Assembly: GCA_046299555.1 (NCBI GenBank)
Contig: JBKBHS010000001.1
Coordinates: 930,001 to 994,000 of the forward strand
Reading direction: 5' to 3'
Length of the DNA: 64,000 bases
DNA from: CALKJP01 sp046299555
Lineage (GTDB): Bacteria > Bacteroidota > Bacteroidia > JACCXN01
The notes under the pieces were generated by a model. The model was not told the DNA's origin. It was given only the letters and a program-made list of their open reading frames with translations, and made no database searches. This document shows, in pieces, positions 30,604-39,824 of this stretch (position 1 is the first letter of the stretch; every line of letters starts with the position of its first letter). A program made the translations under genes and the position numbers.

Positions 30604-31932
30604 ATGCTCGCAGAATTTCTTCGCTTTGTAAAGTTGCAGCAGCTTTTTAAACAAGGCGAACCTTTGCTGGTAGCTGTTAGCGGAGGTAAAGATTCTGTTT
30701 GTCTGGCGCATTTACTTTCATTAGCTGAATTTAATTTTTCGATAGCACATTGCAATTTTAAATTAAGAGGAAAGGAAAGCGATGAAGATGCTTATTTTGT
30801 TAAGCAATTTGCAAAAGAGTTGGGAGTAGATTTTTATCAGAAAGATTTTGATACTGCAAATTATGCCGATGAGAAAAAAATAAGTATTCAGGAAGCTGCG
30901 CGTGAATTACGATATGCATGGTTCAGAGAATTGAAAAAGCAAAAGGGATTTTCAAAAATTCTTACAGCACATCATCAGGATGATTCGGTTGAAACATTTT
31001 TTATTAATCTTTTTCGCTCCAGCGGAATTTCGGGACTTACAGGTATTTCAGCAATATCTGAAGATATAGTACGACCTTTATTGTTTGCTTCGCGTAATGA
31101 AATAGACAAACATATCCAAACCTTTAATCTTGCATACCGTGAAGATAGCAGCAATGCCAGCGATGCCTATTTGCGAAATAAAATTCGCCATACGATTATT
31201 CCCCGAATTCAAGACTTAGATAATCGTTCTTACAAAGGATTATTGCAGAGTATAGAATTTTTAAAAAGCGACTATACGCTTTTTCAATATTTGATTAACA
31301 ATGAAACAGAACATTTAATTAAAAAAGATGCTGATAAAATAATAATTGATTTGCCTTTGTTAAAGCAGCATGCAATGGCAGAAGCATTGCTTTTTCAAAT
31401 ATTAAAACCTTTTGGATTTCATAAGAATGAAATAATTAAGGTATTGAATTGCGAAGAAAGTGGCAAATTGTTTTATACTACATCACACAGAGCCTTAATT
31501 AATAGAAATGAATTCATCATTTCTAAAAGAACAGAAAACGATGTTTTAACATCGACATTTATTGAAGAGGATGAAACAGAAATTTTCTATCCTATAAAAT
31601 TGCGGTTTGAAAAACTTGAGAAAAAACAAGTTGAATTTTCAGCAGATAAAAATACAGTTTATTTAGATGCTGATAAATTAAAATGGCCGCTAGAATTACG
31701 CAAGTGGCAAGCGGGAGATTGTTTTGTGCCCCTTGGTATGAAAGGAAGAAAAAAAGTGAGCGATTTTTTAATTGATGAAAAAGTATCGTTGATGGATAAA
31801 GAAAGTACTTTTGTGCTTTTATCTACTAATGAAATCGTATGTTTAATAGGGCATCGTATTAGCAATCATTATAAAATTACTGAAGACACAATAAACATAC
31901 TAAAGCTTGAATTAATTCCCGAAAATATTTAG
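30604..31932 (+). CDS. tilS: tRNA(Ile)-lysidine synthase TilS
   Basis: The 442-residue enzyme has the N-type ATP pyrophosphatase loop VAVSGGKDSVCLAH (SGGKDS 26-31) and the family motif SIAHCNFKLRGKESDEDAYFV, then LRYAWFRELKKQ, ILTAHHQDDSVETFFINLFR and RPLLFASRNEI. It ligates lysine onto C34 of the CAT-anticodon tRNA-Ile so that it reads AUA, an essential step. The C-terminal TilS domain (from about 350: KLKWPLELRKWQAGDCFVPLG) is present. A TACTTTCA box lies upstream. It is followed 21 bases later by the SpmAB-type gene. Confidence 0.95.
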   Translation: MLAEFLRFVKLQQLFKQGEPLLVAVSGGKDSVCLAHLLSLAEFNFSIAHCNFKLRGKESDEDAYFVKQFAKELGVDFYQKDFDTANYADEKKISIQEAARELRYAWFRELKKQKGFSKILTAHHQDDSVETFFINLFRSSGISGLTGISAISEDIVRPLLFASRNEIDKHIQTFNLAYREDSSNASDAYLRNKIRHTIIPRIQDLDNRSYKGLLQSIEFLKSDYTLFQYLINNETEHLIKKDADKIIIDLPLLKQHAMAEALLFQILKPFGFHKNEIIKVLNCEESGKLFYTTSHRALINRNEFIISKRTENDVLTSTFIEEDETEIFYPIKLRFEKLEKKQVEFSADKNTVYLDADKLKWPLELRKWQAGDCFVPLGMKGRKKVSDFLIDEKVSLMDKESTFVLLSTNEIVCLIGHRISNHYKITEDTINILKLELIPENI

Positions 31933-31953
31933 TTTAGCTTAAAACATTCTCTT

Positions 31954-33183
31954 TTGGTACTCAATTATATCTGGATAGCATTTTTCATTATTGCATTTGT
32001 AGTGGCAAGTGTAAAGTTGTTTTTTATGGGTGATATGGAAGTTTTTCCGGAGCTTATGAAAACAACATTTGAAACTTCTAAAACAGCCTTTGAAATTTCA
32101 TTAGGATTAACAGGCGTCTTAACACTTTGGATGGGGATTATGAAAATTGGCGAAAATGCAGGAATGATAAATTTTTTGGCCCGAATTACCAATCCATTTT
32201 TAAGTCGTTTGTTTCCATCCATTCCTAAAGGCCATCCTGTAATGGGGCAAATGATGATGAATTTTTCAGCTAACATGTTGGGCTTAGATAATGCAGCTAC
32301 ACCAATGGGTTTAAAAGCAATGACAAGCCTACAAGAATTAAATCCGGATAAAGAGAAAGCTTCGGATGCTCAAATAATGTTTTTAGTTTTAAATACTTCC
32401 GGATTAACCATTATTCCGGTTAGTGTAATGGTATATAGAGCACAATTAGGTGCAGCTAATCCTGCTGATGTTTTTTTGCCTATTCTGTTAGCTACATTTT
32501 TTTCTACCATTGCAGGAATAATTACTGTTTCTATTTTTCAAAAAATTAATTTACTAAACAAATGGCTTATTGGAGGCATTGCAGGAGCAAGCTCTTTAAT
32601 AGCTTTGTTTATGTATTGGCTAAATACCTTATCGCAAGAGCAAATTAATACAGTTTCTTCGGTAGGTAGTAGCTTTATATTGTTTGGAATTATCATTTCA
32701 TTTATTTCCATAGCCTTTTACAAAAAGATAAACGTATATGATGCATTTATTGAAGGTGCAAAAGATGGTTTTGGTGTGGCAATAAAAATTATTCCTTATC
32801 TGGTTGCCTTTTTAGTTGCAATAGCAGTTTTTCGTACATCAGGAGCGCTTACATACATAACTGATGCTATTGCAGTTTTATTTCAATGGTTAAACATTAA
32901 TACGGACTTTATTCCGGCCTTACCTACTGCCATTATGAAACCTTTAAGTGGGAGCGGAGCAAGAGGAATGATGTTAGATACTATGAATGCCTATGGTGTA
33001 GATTCATTTGCCGGTAGGTTAGCTTGCATAATGCAAGGTGCTACAGATACTACTTTTTATATTTTGGCGGTTTATTTTGGTTCAGTAAATATTAGAAATA
33101 CGCGTTATGCAGCAGGAGCAGGTATTTTGGCAGATATAGCCGGAATTATTGCAGCCATTTTTATAGCCTATATATTTTTTTAA
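31954..33183 (+). CDS. Nucleoside-recognition (SpmA/SpmB-type) membrane protein, fused
   Basis: The 409-residue protein is a fusion of two related Gate-type membrane halves. The first half has LGLTGVLTLWMGIMKIGENAG and NMLGLDNAATPMGLKAM, as in spore maturation protein A; the second has AKDGFGVAIKIIPYLVAFLVAI and PLSGSGARGMM, as in SpmB. About eight membrane spans are visible. The name comes from Bacillus sporulation, but this organism shows no sign of sporulation, and the true substrate is unknown. Translation must start at the TTG at 31954, as MVLNYIW begins the conserved N-terminus and no ATG is near. It lies 21 bases after tilS. Confidence 0.85.
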   Translation: MVLNYIWIAFFIIAFVVASVKLFFMGDMEVFPELMKTTFETSKTAFEISLGLTGVLTLWMGIMKIGENAGMINFLARITNPFLSRLFPSIPKGHPVMGQMMMNFSANMLGLDNAATPMGLKAMTSLQELNPDKEKASDAQIMFLVLNTSGLTIIPVSVMVYRAQLGAANPADVFLPILLATFFSTIAGIITVSIFQKINLLNKWLIGGIAGASSLIALFMYWLNTLSQEQINTVSSVGSSFILFGIIISFISIAFYKKINVYDAFIEGAKDGFGVAIKIIPYLVAFLVAIAVFRTSGALTYITDAIAVLFQWLNINTDFIPALPTAIMKPLSGSGARGMMLDTMNAYGVDSFAGRLACIMQGATDTTFYILAVYFGSVNIRNTRYAAGAGILADIAGIIAAIFIAYIFF

Positions 33184-33205
33184 ATTAAAATAATTTTCAG
33201 TTAAT

Positions 33206-33235
33206 GTTGCAATTGTAAAAATATTTATAAATTTG
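33206..33235 (+). promoter_or_regulatory. Candidate promoter of the phosphatase gene
   Basis: GTTG (33206-33209) is followed after 18 bases by TAAATTTG (33228-33235). It would give a leader of about 140 bases that holds the nested hairpin at 33245-33329. Confidence 0.6.
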
Positions 33236-33244
33236 CCTCCATGT

Positions 33245-33329
33245 TATTAGCACAAACATATATTGCGTTTAATCGATTTATCTTCGGTCAGTATCGAATT
33301 TACTGGCCATGCAATATTATTTGCTAATA
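33245..33329 (+). ncRNA. Structured 5' leader of unknown type (nested hairpins)
   Basis: Three stacked complementary pairs nest inside each other in the untranslated region: TATTAGCA (33245-33252) with TGCTAATA (33322-33329); ATATTGC (33260-33266) with GCAATAT (33311-33317); AATCGAT (33271-33277) with ATCGAATT (33293-33300, one bulge). The inner loop contains a CTTCGG. It does not resemble a riboswitch or terminator I know: no poly-T run directly follows the outer stem, and 53 bases remain before the ATG. It is a candidate riboregulator or leader element. Confidence 0.5.
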
Positions 33330-33382
33330 TTTTTCTCCCTTTTTAATTCCTTTTTTTACAATCATTTTTAAAAATTTCTGCC

Positions 33383-34543
33383 ATGCAGGATTTATCTACT
33401 TATATACTCGACAAGTTAAATACGCTTGTTGTAATGCTTGACGAAAGCGGAAATGCCTCATTTGTTAGCAATGCCTCTAAAAGCATTTTAGGCTATGAGC
33501 CTAAGCAATTGCTCGGTAAAGGCTGGTTTGATTTAACTCGTAAAAATGAAACAGACAGGAATGCAATGCGCGAATTGGTTCAAAAAGCCATTAAAAACGA
33601 AAGTGCTGAATTGATTGCTTCGGGCGAGCGTTTGCTATATTCTGCCACAGGCGCTGAGAAATGGATTTTGTGGAATACCGTTAAAGGTCCTGATAAATCG
33701 TTAATTGCAATTGGTTATGACATAACCGAGCGCAAGTCTATGGAGCAAGCGCTCGAAAAAGCCAATAATAATTTATTAAAAAAGAATAAAGAAATTATTG
33801 AAAGCATTCAGTATGCACAACGCATACAGCAAGCTATTTTGCCGGATGTTTCTCAGATTAAGAAAGCATTTGGAAATGCATTTGTATTGTACAAACCCAA
33901 AGATATTGTAAGCGGTGATTTTTACTGGTTTTTTGAAAAAGGTAATGACAAATATGTTGCAGCCGTAGATTGTACAGGACATGGTGTGCCAGGTGCGTTA
34001 ATGTCGGTTGTGGCTCATTCTTTATTTAAAGAAGTATTTATAAATAAAGGCTTAACAGAGCCGGTAGAAATTTTATCTGCAATTGATTTTGAGTTGCAAA
34101 AAGAGTTGGGTAAAAATCCTGATAAAGTAAAATCGTCAGATGGAATGGATGTAGCCTTATTAAAGTATAATAGCGAAAATCGTACAATTACTTTTGCCGG
34201 TGCATTCAGGCCTTTACTTTTGGTTAGAAATAATTTTGTAGAAGAGTTAAGTGGCAGCAGATTCCCAATTGGTTTTTACAGCGATGTAATAAAAGAGTTT
34301 ACACAGCATGAAATTAACTTACAACAAGGAGATGCTGTGTATCTATTCTCTGATGGATATGTAGATCAGTTTGGAGGAGAAAAAGGTAAAAAGTTAAATA
34401 GAAAAAGATTTAAAGAATTGCTTTTAACCATATCAGAAATGGAAACAGATGAACAAGAAGCTTTTTTGGAATACGCATTTAATAACTGGAGACAGCAAGA
34501 GGAGCAAACAGATGATATTGTTGTAATTGGGTTAAAGTTTTAG
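33383..34543 (+). CDS. PAS-domain SpoIIE-type serine phosphatase
   Basis: The 386-residue protein has a PAS domain (about 1-115, ending IAIGYDITERKSMEQALEKA), a short coiled coil (about 115-150), and a C-terminal PP2C/SpoIIE domain from about 165: YKPKDIVSGDFYWFFEKG, AVDCTGHGVPGALMSVVAHS and LFSDGYVDQFGG (the metal-binding Asp residues are all in place). Such proteins dephosphorylate anti-sigma-factor antagonists in response to a signal sensed by the PAS domain. No partner kinase or anti-sigma gene is adjacent. It sits behind a structured leader and overlaps the convergent DnaJ gene by 4 bases. Confidence 0.9.
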   Translation: MQDLSTYILDKLNTLVVMLDESGNASFVSNASKSILGYEPKQLLGKGWFDLTRKNETDRNAMRELVQKAIKNESAELIASGERLLYSATGAEKWILWNTVKGPDKSLIAIGYDITERKSMEQALEKANNNLLKKNKEIIESIQYAQRIQQAILPDVSQIKKAFGNAFVLYKPKDIVSGDFYWFFEKGNDKYVAAVDCTGHGVPGALMSVVAHSLFKEVFINKGLTEPVEILSAIDFELQKELGKNPDKVKSSDGMDVALLKYNSENRTITFAGAFRPLLLVRNNFVEELSGSRFPIGFYSDVIKEFTQHEINLQQGDAVYLFSDGYVDQFGGEKGKKLNRKRFKELLLTISEMETDEQEAFLEYAFNNWRQQEEQTDDIVVIGLKF

Positions 34544-35085
34544 TATTTACGTTTATAGATTACTCTATATCCATATATAAGCAGCGTAGGGAAGAGCAGT
34601 ACAAAAATAAATCCTGCTACAGGATGGTCGAAGTGTTCCCACTCTTCAAAAAATAATTGTTTTATGCCAAAATAAGCACCATAAATTGAAATAATAACAA
34701 GGATGAAAAACATAAATTTTTCCAATTGGGCAAATTGTTTTTCATCCTCTTTACTGAATGTTTGTTTCTTTTTATAGTTCTGATATTCTTCTTTAAATCG
34801 ATAAGCAGTACCGTATTTTTTGTCGCGATCTTTTTGTTCTTTTTCTTGCTTTTTTTGAAGAATTTCAATGGTAATTCCTAAATCGAGGCTAAGGTCGTAT
34901 TGTTTTCTTTTTGAATCGTCAATTAAGGTTTGATAAGCTTTGTTAATTAGAATAAATCTTGCATTGGCATCTTTACTTTGGTTTACATCAGGATGATACA
35001 ATAATGCAAGTTTTCGATATGCTTTTTTAATATCGCTTACACTCGCATTTCTGCTAATATTCAGTATGTGATAATAGTTGTTCAA
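34540..35085 (-). CDS. J-domain co-chaperone, membrane-anchored
   Basis: The 181-residue protein has an N-terminal J domain: NYYHILNISRNASVSDIKKAYRKLALLY then HPD (31-33), and NARFILINKAYQTLIDDSKRKQYD. It should stimulate the ATPase of Hsp70. The second half is a charged coiled-coil stretch followed by two hydrophobic segments (about 127-147 and 157-175), so it is probably membrane-anchored. Translation starts at a TTG (35085), the only possible start for this J domain. It lacks the G/F and zinc regions of full DnaJ and is convergent with the phosphatase gene. Confidence 0.85.
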   Translation of the reverse strand: MNNYYHILNISRNASVSDIKKAYRKLALLYHPDVNQSKDANARFILINKAYQTLIDDSKRKQYDLSLDLGITIEILQKKQEKEQKDRDKKYGTAYRFKEEYQNYKKKQTFSKEDEKQFAQLEKFMFFILVIISIYGAYFGIKQLFFEEWEHFDHPVAGFIFVLLFPTLLIYGYRVIYKRKY

Positions 35086-35166
35086 TTATTATTAAAGATA
35101 CAAAAAAAGTGAATAAAAGTTTTTAAATTAATTTTTAATTAATTCTTAAATAGTACTTTTACGCCC

Positions 35167-37143
35167 ATGTTATTTATGCTCAAAAATATTTTTAAAAAAA
35201 TTCTTTATTCTGGTGCTCACCCCGAGTTAAGTCAGGAGGATATAAATAGAATTTGGCTTTCAAATTTTTTGGCATTAACATCCGTTTTCTTTTGTTTGTT
35301 TTATAATATCATCTATTATTACTTTAGTTTCTATACATTATTTACAATAAATAGCATTGCTATTTTGTTTTATTTATCTGTTTTAATAATTAATAGATAT
35401 AATAATCGATTAGCTAAATTATTTTTTTATGTAAGTATTGTAAGTAATATTTTTTTAGCATCTTCATTTTTTGGTCCAAATGCTCAAATACATTTATTAT
35501 TATTTCCTGTTTCGCTACTTCCTTTTTTATTAATTGATTTTAAAAATTATAAAGAACTAATCAGATATTTTGCAATTTCTTTCATAGCCTTAAGTGTTTT
35601 ATATGTTACAGATTTTAGCTTATTCTACCATAATAATTTAAGTAATGAATTTATAGGCATATTAAATGCTGCCAGTAAAATATTTTCAATATTGGGTTCT
35701 ATAATAGTTTTATTTTTAATTGTTTATATTCAAAATAAGTCTCAGGTTGAAATATTAAATGTTCAGGAAAATTTGCAAAATCAACTCAAATCCATTTTTG
35801 ATCATTCATTTGATGCTATTATATTAATTGAAAAGTCAAATAGCAAAATAATTAGAGCTAATCAAAAAGCTCATCAATTATTTGAAGTTGATAATATGCA
35901 AGGACTCATAGATTTTTCTAAAAAATTTGTTTTAAATGAAAAATTATTGTTATCGGATTTAATTACAATAAATAAAGTATTGAATGAGAAAGGTTATTGG
36001 AAATCAGAAGCACAATTTGTATCCACTAAAGGAAAAGTATTTTGGGGGGCAATATCCATTAAAAATATTACAATAGACAATAGTTTAGCACAGTTAATTA
36101 GAATTACAGATATTACTGATAAAAAAGAAATTGAAATAAAACTTAAGGAAAGTGAAGAAAAATATTCAGGAATCTTTAATTCAACACCAGATGGGGTATT
36201 CTTGATTTCAGTAAAAAACGGTAGATTTTTAATTGAAGATAATAATCCAGTTCACCACGATTTTGTTTCACCTCTTTTTGGTGATTTTAAAGGAAAATAT
36301 ATTGACGAAATACTTCCTCCAGAATTAAGTAAAAATCTAATAAGTAAATATTTAGAATGTTATAATACAGGAAATACCATTAAATACGAAGAGTATATTC
36401 AATTGCCCGATAATAACAATTTTTGGTTTTTTACTATTTTAACTCCTATTAAAAATGCAAATGGTGAAGTAGTTAAAATACTTGGCTCTTCAAGAGATAT
36501 AACATCTTTTAAGCAAGCAGAGGAAAATCTTAAAAATGCTTTAAAAGAAAAAGAAGTTTTATTATCTGAAATTCATCATAGGGTAAAAAATAACTTAGCA
36601 ATAGTATCGGGATTATTAATGTTACAATCTGAAAAGGTAAAACATCCTGAAGATTTTTATTTGTTTGATGAAAGTAGAAATAGAATTAATTCAATGGCGC
36701 TCATTCATGAAACTTTATATAGGAATGATGACTTTTCTTTGATAGATTTTAATAAATACCTTGTTGATTTAATTAAAAATATCAAAAATTCATATCAATT
36801 AAAAAATAAAGTTTCTTTTTCATTGAATATAGAAAATGTTGTACTACCCATTGATATAGCATTGCCACTTGGATTATTAGTAAATGAAATTTTGACTAAT
36901 TCATTTAAACATGCATTTAATTTTTGTGATAATCCGGAATTAAAAATTGATTTTATAAAAGCCCAAAAAGAACATAAATTATATATTAAAGATAATGGCC
37001 CCGGATTTGATTTTGATAAGTTTAAAAATAATGATAATTCTTTAGGAGCTTCATTAATTTTTTCTTTGGCAGAACAAATTAATGCTTCAATGGAGTATGT
37101 AAATGAAAATGGATCGGAATATCAAATAAAGTTTATTGCTTGA
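35167..37143 (+). CDS. Membrane sensor histidine kinase with two PAS domains (HisKA_2 type)
   Basis: The 658-residue protein starts with about five to six hydrophobic segments (residues 35-200), then two PAS domains (about 208-325 and 330-455, the second ending SSRDITSFKQAEENLKNAL). The phospho-acceptor box is ILSEIHHRVKNNLAIVSGLL-like with His470/471, typical of the HisKA_2 family; ATP is bound by NEILTNSFKHA (573-583) and DNGPGFDFDK (609-). No response regulator lies nearby. A TACTTTTA element at 35154-35161 lies close upstream. It ends 11 bases inside the convergent SBBP gene. Confidence 0.88.
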   Translation: MLFMLKNIFKKILYSGAHPELSQEDINRIWLSNFLALTSVFFCLFYNIIYYYFSFYTLFTINSIAILFYLSVLIINRYNNRLAKLFFYVSIVSNIFLASSFFGPNAQIHLLLFPVSLLPFLLIDFKNYKELIRYFAISFIALSVLYVTDFSLFYHNNLSNEFIGILNAASKIFSILGSIIVLFLIVYIQNKSQVEILNVQENLQNQLKSIFDHSFDAIILIEKSNSKIIRANQKAHQLFEVDNMQGLIDFSKKFVLNEKLLLSDLITINKVLNEKGYWKSEAQFVSTKGKVFWGAISIKNITIDNSLAQLIRITDITDKKEIEIKLKESEEKYSGIFNSTPDGVFLISVKNGRFLIEDNNPVHHDFVSPLFGDFKGKYIDEILPPELSKNLISKYLECYNTGNTIKYEEYIQLPDNNNFWFFTILTPIKNANGEVVKILGSSRDITSFKQAEENLKNALKEKEVLLSEIHHRVKNNLAIVSGLLMLQSEKVKHPEDFYLFDESRNRINSMALIHETLYRNDDFSLIDFNKYLVDLIKNIKNSYQLKNKVSFSLNIENVVLPIDIALPLGLLVNEILTNSFKHAFNFCDNPELKIDFIKAQKEHKLYIKDNGPGFDFDKFKNNDNSLGASLIFSLAEQINASMEYVNENGSEYQIKFIA

Positions 37144-38827
37144 TAATTTTTTTTCTGTATATCTGTTCGTTATTTAGTATTTCTATAATATATAAGCCGG
37201 AAGATAAATAATTTGTTTCAATACAATTATTATTACATATTTCACTTTTTATTATTTCACCTTTGGTGTTTATAATGGCATAATAAAATGGTTTCATAAC
37301 ATTTTCTACGCATATAGTATTGTGAGTTGGATTAGGATATAGTGAAATATTATTTTGTACTAAATTGTTTCTTGTAATAGTATTTATATTGCTTGTATCG
37401 GTATAAAAAATGCTTGAGTTGATAATACAAAAATAGGAGTCAACATATAAGTCTTTATTATTTTGAAAAGCATTTGCAGTAATAGGTATATTAGCACTTT
37501 CAGTAGTTCCTGTAAAAAATAATTTGCCGCTAGGTACAATTTTGAAATCATAGGCTCTGTCTATACTATTGCCACCAAAATATGCTGACCAAATAGGCAC
37601 GCCACTACTATCGAGTGTTAATATATAGGCTTTTTCAAGGTTGAGAGGGTAATTGGTAAAGATGGTATCTGCCGGTAAAGAAATTGTATCACTAAGCGTA
37701 TTGATTAATGTTGTAACATTATTGTTTTTATCAATCAATATTTTGTCTGCAAAATCATCGCCATCTCCCCCTAAATAGGTGCTCCATGCAAGTTCTCCGT
37801 TTTTACTTAATTTAAAAATACAAGCATCAACACCATTATTTTTTGAGGTTTGAAAAGCATTTGGTGTTGTTACAAAATCCACACTGGAAGTTCTACCCGC
37901 TAAATATAAGTTGCTTGAAGAATCACTATGAATTCCATAAATATCGTCATAATTGGTTCCTCCAAAATAGGTAGCCCATAATAAATTTCCAGTGGGAGAA
38001 AATTTTGCAATATAAATGTCGAAAAATCCATTGTTTAAACTTTGAAGCGCATTTGAGCTAATGGATAAATCATTACTATTAGTCATTCCTGTAATAATTA
38101 TATTATTCTCAAAATCGCTGGTAATAGCATGAGCATCTTCTGTTGAAGTGCCTCCGTAACAGGTTGCCCATAATAAGTGGCCATTTTGATTAAATTTTGC
38201 AATAAAAGCATCGTTTCCTCCAAGAGGAAGTGGCTGGAAAGCTCCTGTTGTGGATGGGAAATTAGAACTATTGGTTTGTCCTCCTATAATAATATTATTG
38301 TTTAAATCGATAGAAATATCAATTCCTAATTCTCCACCAATCCCACCAAAAAGGGTTGACCACACCAGGTTTCCGCCTGTATCGATTTTTATTAAAAAAA
38401 CATCATATTGCCCAGCATTGGTTGTTTGATAGGCTCCTGATGTAGTAGGGAAGTCAATACTATTGGTATATCCTAATAAAACTAAGTAATTGTCATTTGT
38501 TGCTTTTATACCAGAAGCTATATCTACATTTGTTCCACCGATATATGTAGTCCAAATATGATTTCCCGATGAATCGAATTTTGAAATAAAAGCATCATAG
38601 CTACCTTTTAGGGTATCTTGAAATGAGTTTGAACTAGTTGGTAGATCAGTGCTTAAGGTATAACCGAAAATATAAAAGTTGTCATCTTTGTCAATAGCAA
38701 TACTTCTAGCTTCGTCACCTTCGTTACCTCCAAAATAACTACTGTAAATTATTTCAGCAGATATGTTATTTTGTGCTATAATAAAGTTTGTAATGAAAAA
38801 TAATATGGATAATAAATTAAACTTCAC
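37133..38827 (-). CDS. Secreted SBBP-repeat beta-propeller protein with T9SS type A sorting domain
   Basis: The 564-residue protein has a signal peptide (MKFNLLSILFFITNFIIAQ), then about seven SBBP repeats of the form ATYFGGTNYDDIYGI-xx-DSSSNLYLAG-xTxS, which build a beta-propeller. The C-terminus (about 490-564) is a type A sorting domain: LYPNPTHNTICVENV, IINTKGEIIKSE and SSGLYIIEIL. It should be exported and surface-attached; the ligand is unknown. The start is GTG at 38827, 3 bases after the esterase gene, which makes a two-gene transcript. It overlaps the end of the convergent kinase gene by 11 bases. Confidence 0.85.
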   Translation of the reverse strand: MKFNLLSILFFITNFIIAQNNISAEIIYSSYFGGNEGDEARSIAIDKDDNFYIFGYTLSTDLPTSSNSFQDTLKGSYDAFISKFDSSGNHIWTTYIGGTNVDIASGIKATNDNYLVLLGYTNSIDFPTTSGAYQTTNAGQYDVFLIKIDTGGNLVWSTLFGGIGGELGIDISIDLNNNIIIGGQTNSSNFPSTTGAFQPLPLGGNDAFIAKFNQNGHLLWATCYGGTSTEDAHAITSDFENNIIITGMTNSNDLSISSNALQSLNNGFFDIYIAKFSPTGNLLWATYFGGTNYDDIYGIHSDSSSNLYLAGRTSSVDFVTTPNAFQTSKNNGVDACIFKLSKNGELAWSTYLGGDGDDFADKILIDKNNNVTTLINTLSDTISLPADTIFTNYPLNLEKAYILTLDSSGVPIWSAYFGGNSIDRAYDFKIVPSGKLFFTGTTESANIPITANAFQNNKDLYVDSYFCIINSSIFYTDTSNINTITRNNLVQNNISLYPNPTHNTICVENVMKPFYYAIINTKGEIIKSEICNNNCIETNYLSSGLYIIEILNNEQIYRKKIIKQ

Positions 38828-38830
38828 TCT

Positions 38831-39760
38831 TTATGGTAATGATTTAAAAAAGTTCCATATTTCTAAAGAAGCATGAAAATCATAACAAGTAAAACCTATT
38901 GATTTTTGAGGCAAATATGGCTTGCTTCCGGGCCATGCATGGCCACCACCTTTCATGATGTAGTAATGTAAAACTTGGTTGTTTGCACAGTTTTTATATA
39001 CTTGTTTTGTTACTGTAATACCATCTGTTTTATCTATATCTTCCAGTTTAATTGTTTCAACAGAATCTTTAACACATTTATTGGCTGTAAGCCAAAAATT
39101 TAATGTTTGTTCTGCACTTAAACATCTACCTAAATATTTTCCATCCATTTTTACCTCTCCTCCTTTAAATGGTACTACAGGATCTTGAATTCCTAAAATG
39201 GTTAAAATTGATATGGATGTTTTAGGATTACACTTTAAAATTAAATTTTCAGGCATGGTAGCAATAATGGGAGCTATAGCTTTAATCTTTTCAGGTACTT
39301 CACATGCTAATCGATAACACATCATTGCGCCACTTGAGGCACCAGTAACAAATATTTTCTTTTTATCTATTCCATACTCTTTATAAACTTCATCAATCAT
39401 TTGTAAAATAAATCCAACATCATCAATTTGTAAAAGTTGTGAAGGTATGCCTTCAAAATCTCTTCCGTCATTCCAATATTTCTTAAAAGCTTCGGGATAA
39501 GCACAGATAAAATTTTCTTTTTCGGCCAGCTCGTTCATACTGGTGTAGCTCATCATCGTTTTAGAATCTGTTCCTCCCGGATGTAATAAAATAACTAATG
39601 GCAAATTTTGATTTTTCTTAAATTTTGTTGAAGTAAATACATAATATTCTCTTTCGATATCCAAATGGATAGTTGAATGTTTTTTTAATCCGGCATAAGT
39701 TGTGTTGTAAGCCAAGATTAAAGTAATTAAAACTGATTTCAAGATAATATGCACAATCAA
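38831..39760 (-). CDS. PHB-depolymerase-family esterase, exported
   Basis: The 309-residue protein has a signal peptide (to about residue 23) and an alpha/beta-hydrolase fold of the LpqC/PHB-depolymerase-like esterase family. LVILLHPGGTDS holds the oxyanion region, VTGASSGAMMCYRLA (GASSG 140-144, Ser142 the nucleophile) is the elbow, LTILGIQDPVVPF carries the acid and GGGHAWPG the His. It may cut polyhydroxyalkanoates or feruloyl or acetyl esters outside the cytoplasm; the substrate is open. The start may be TTG at 39760 or GTG at 39754; both lie just after the groL terminator, so it may have its own promoter hidden in the terminator region. Confidence 0.78.
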   Translation of the reverse strand: MIVHIILKSVLITLILAYNTTYAGLKKHSTIHLDIEREYYVFTSTKFKKNQNLPLVILLHPGGTDSKTMMSYTSMNELAEKENFICAYPEAFKKYWNDGRDFEGIPSQLLQIDDVGFILQMIDEVYKEYGIDKKKIFVTGASSGAMMCYRLACEVPEKIKAIAPIIATMPENLILKCNPKTSISILTILGIQDPVVPFKGGEVKMDGKYLGRCLSAEQTLNFWLTANKCVKDSVETIKLEDIDKTDGITVTKQVYKNCANNQVLHYYIMKGGGHAWPGSKPYLPQKSIGFTCYDFHASLEIWNFFKSLP

Positions 39761-39774
39761 ATATATAAAAAAAT

Positions 39775-39801
39775 AAAGCCCGAAGCATTGCTTCGGGCTT
39801 T
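39775..39801 (-). terminator. Terminator of groS-groL
   Basis: On the minus strand a perfect stem (AAAGCCCGAAGC with GCTTCGGGCTTT, short loop) is followed by TATTTTTTT, 23 bases after the groL stop. Confidence 0.92.
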
Positions 39802-39824
39802 GAAGGTATAAATTTTATAAATTA

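Noticed and set aside
33245..33329. Hairpin as an insertion-sequence remnant or end
   Set aside because: No transposase trace, no target duplication, and three nested stems fit a leader better.
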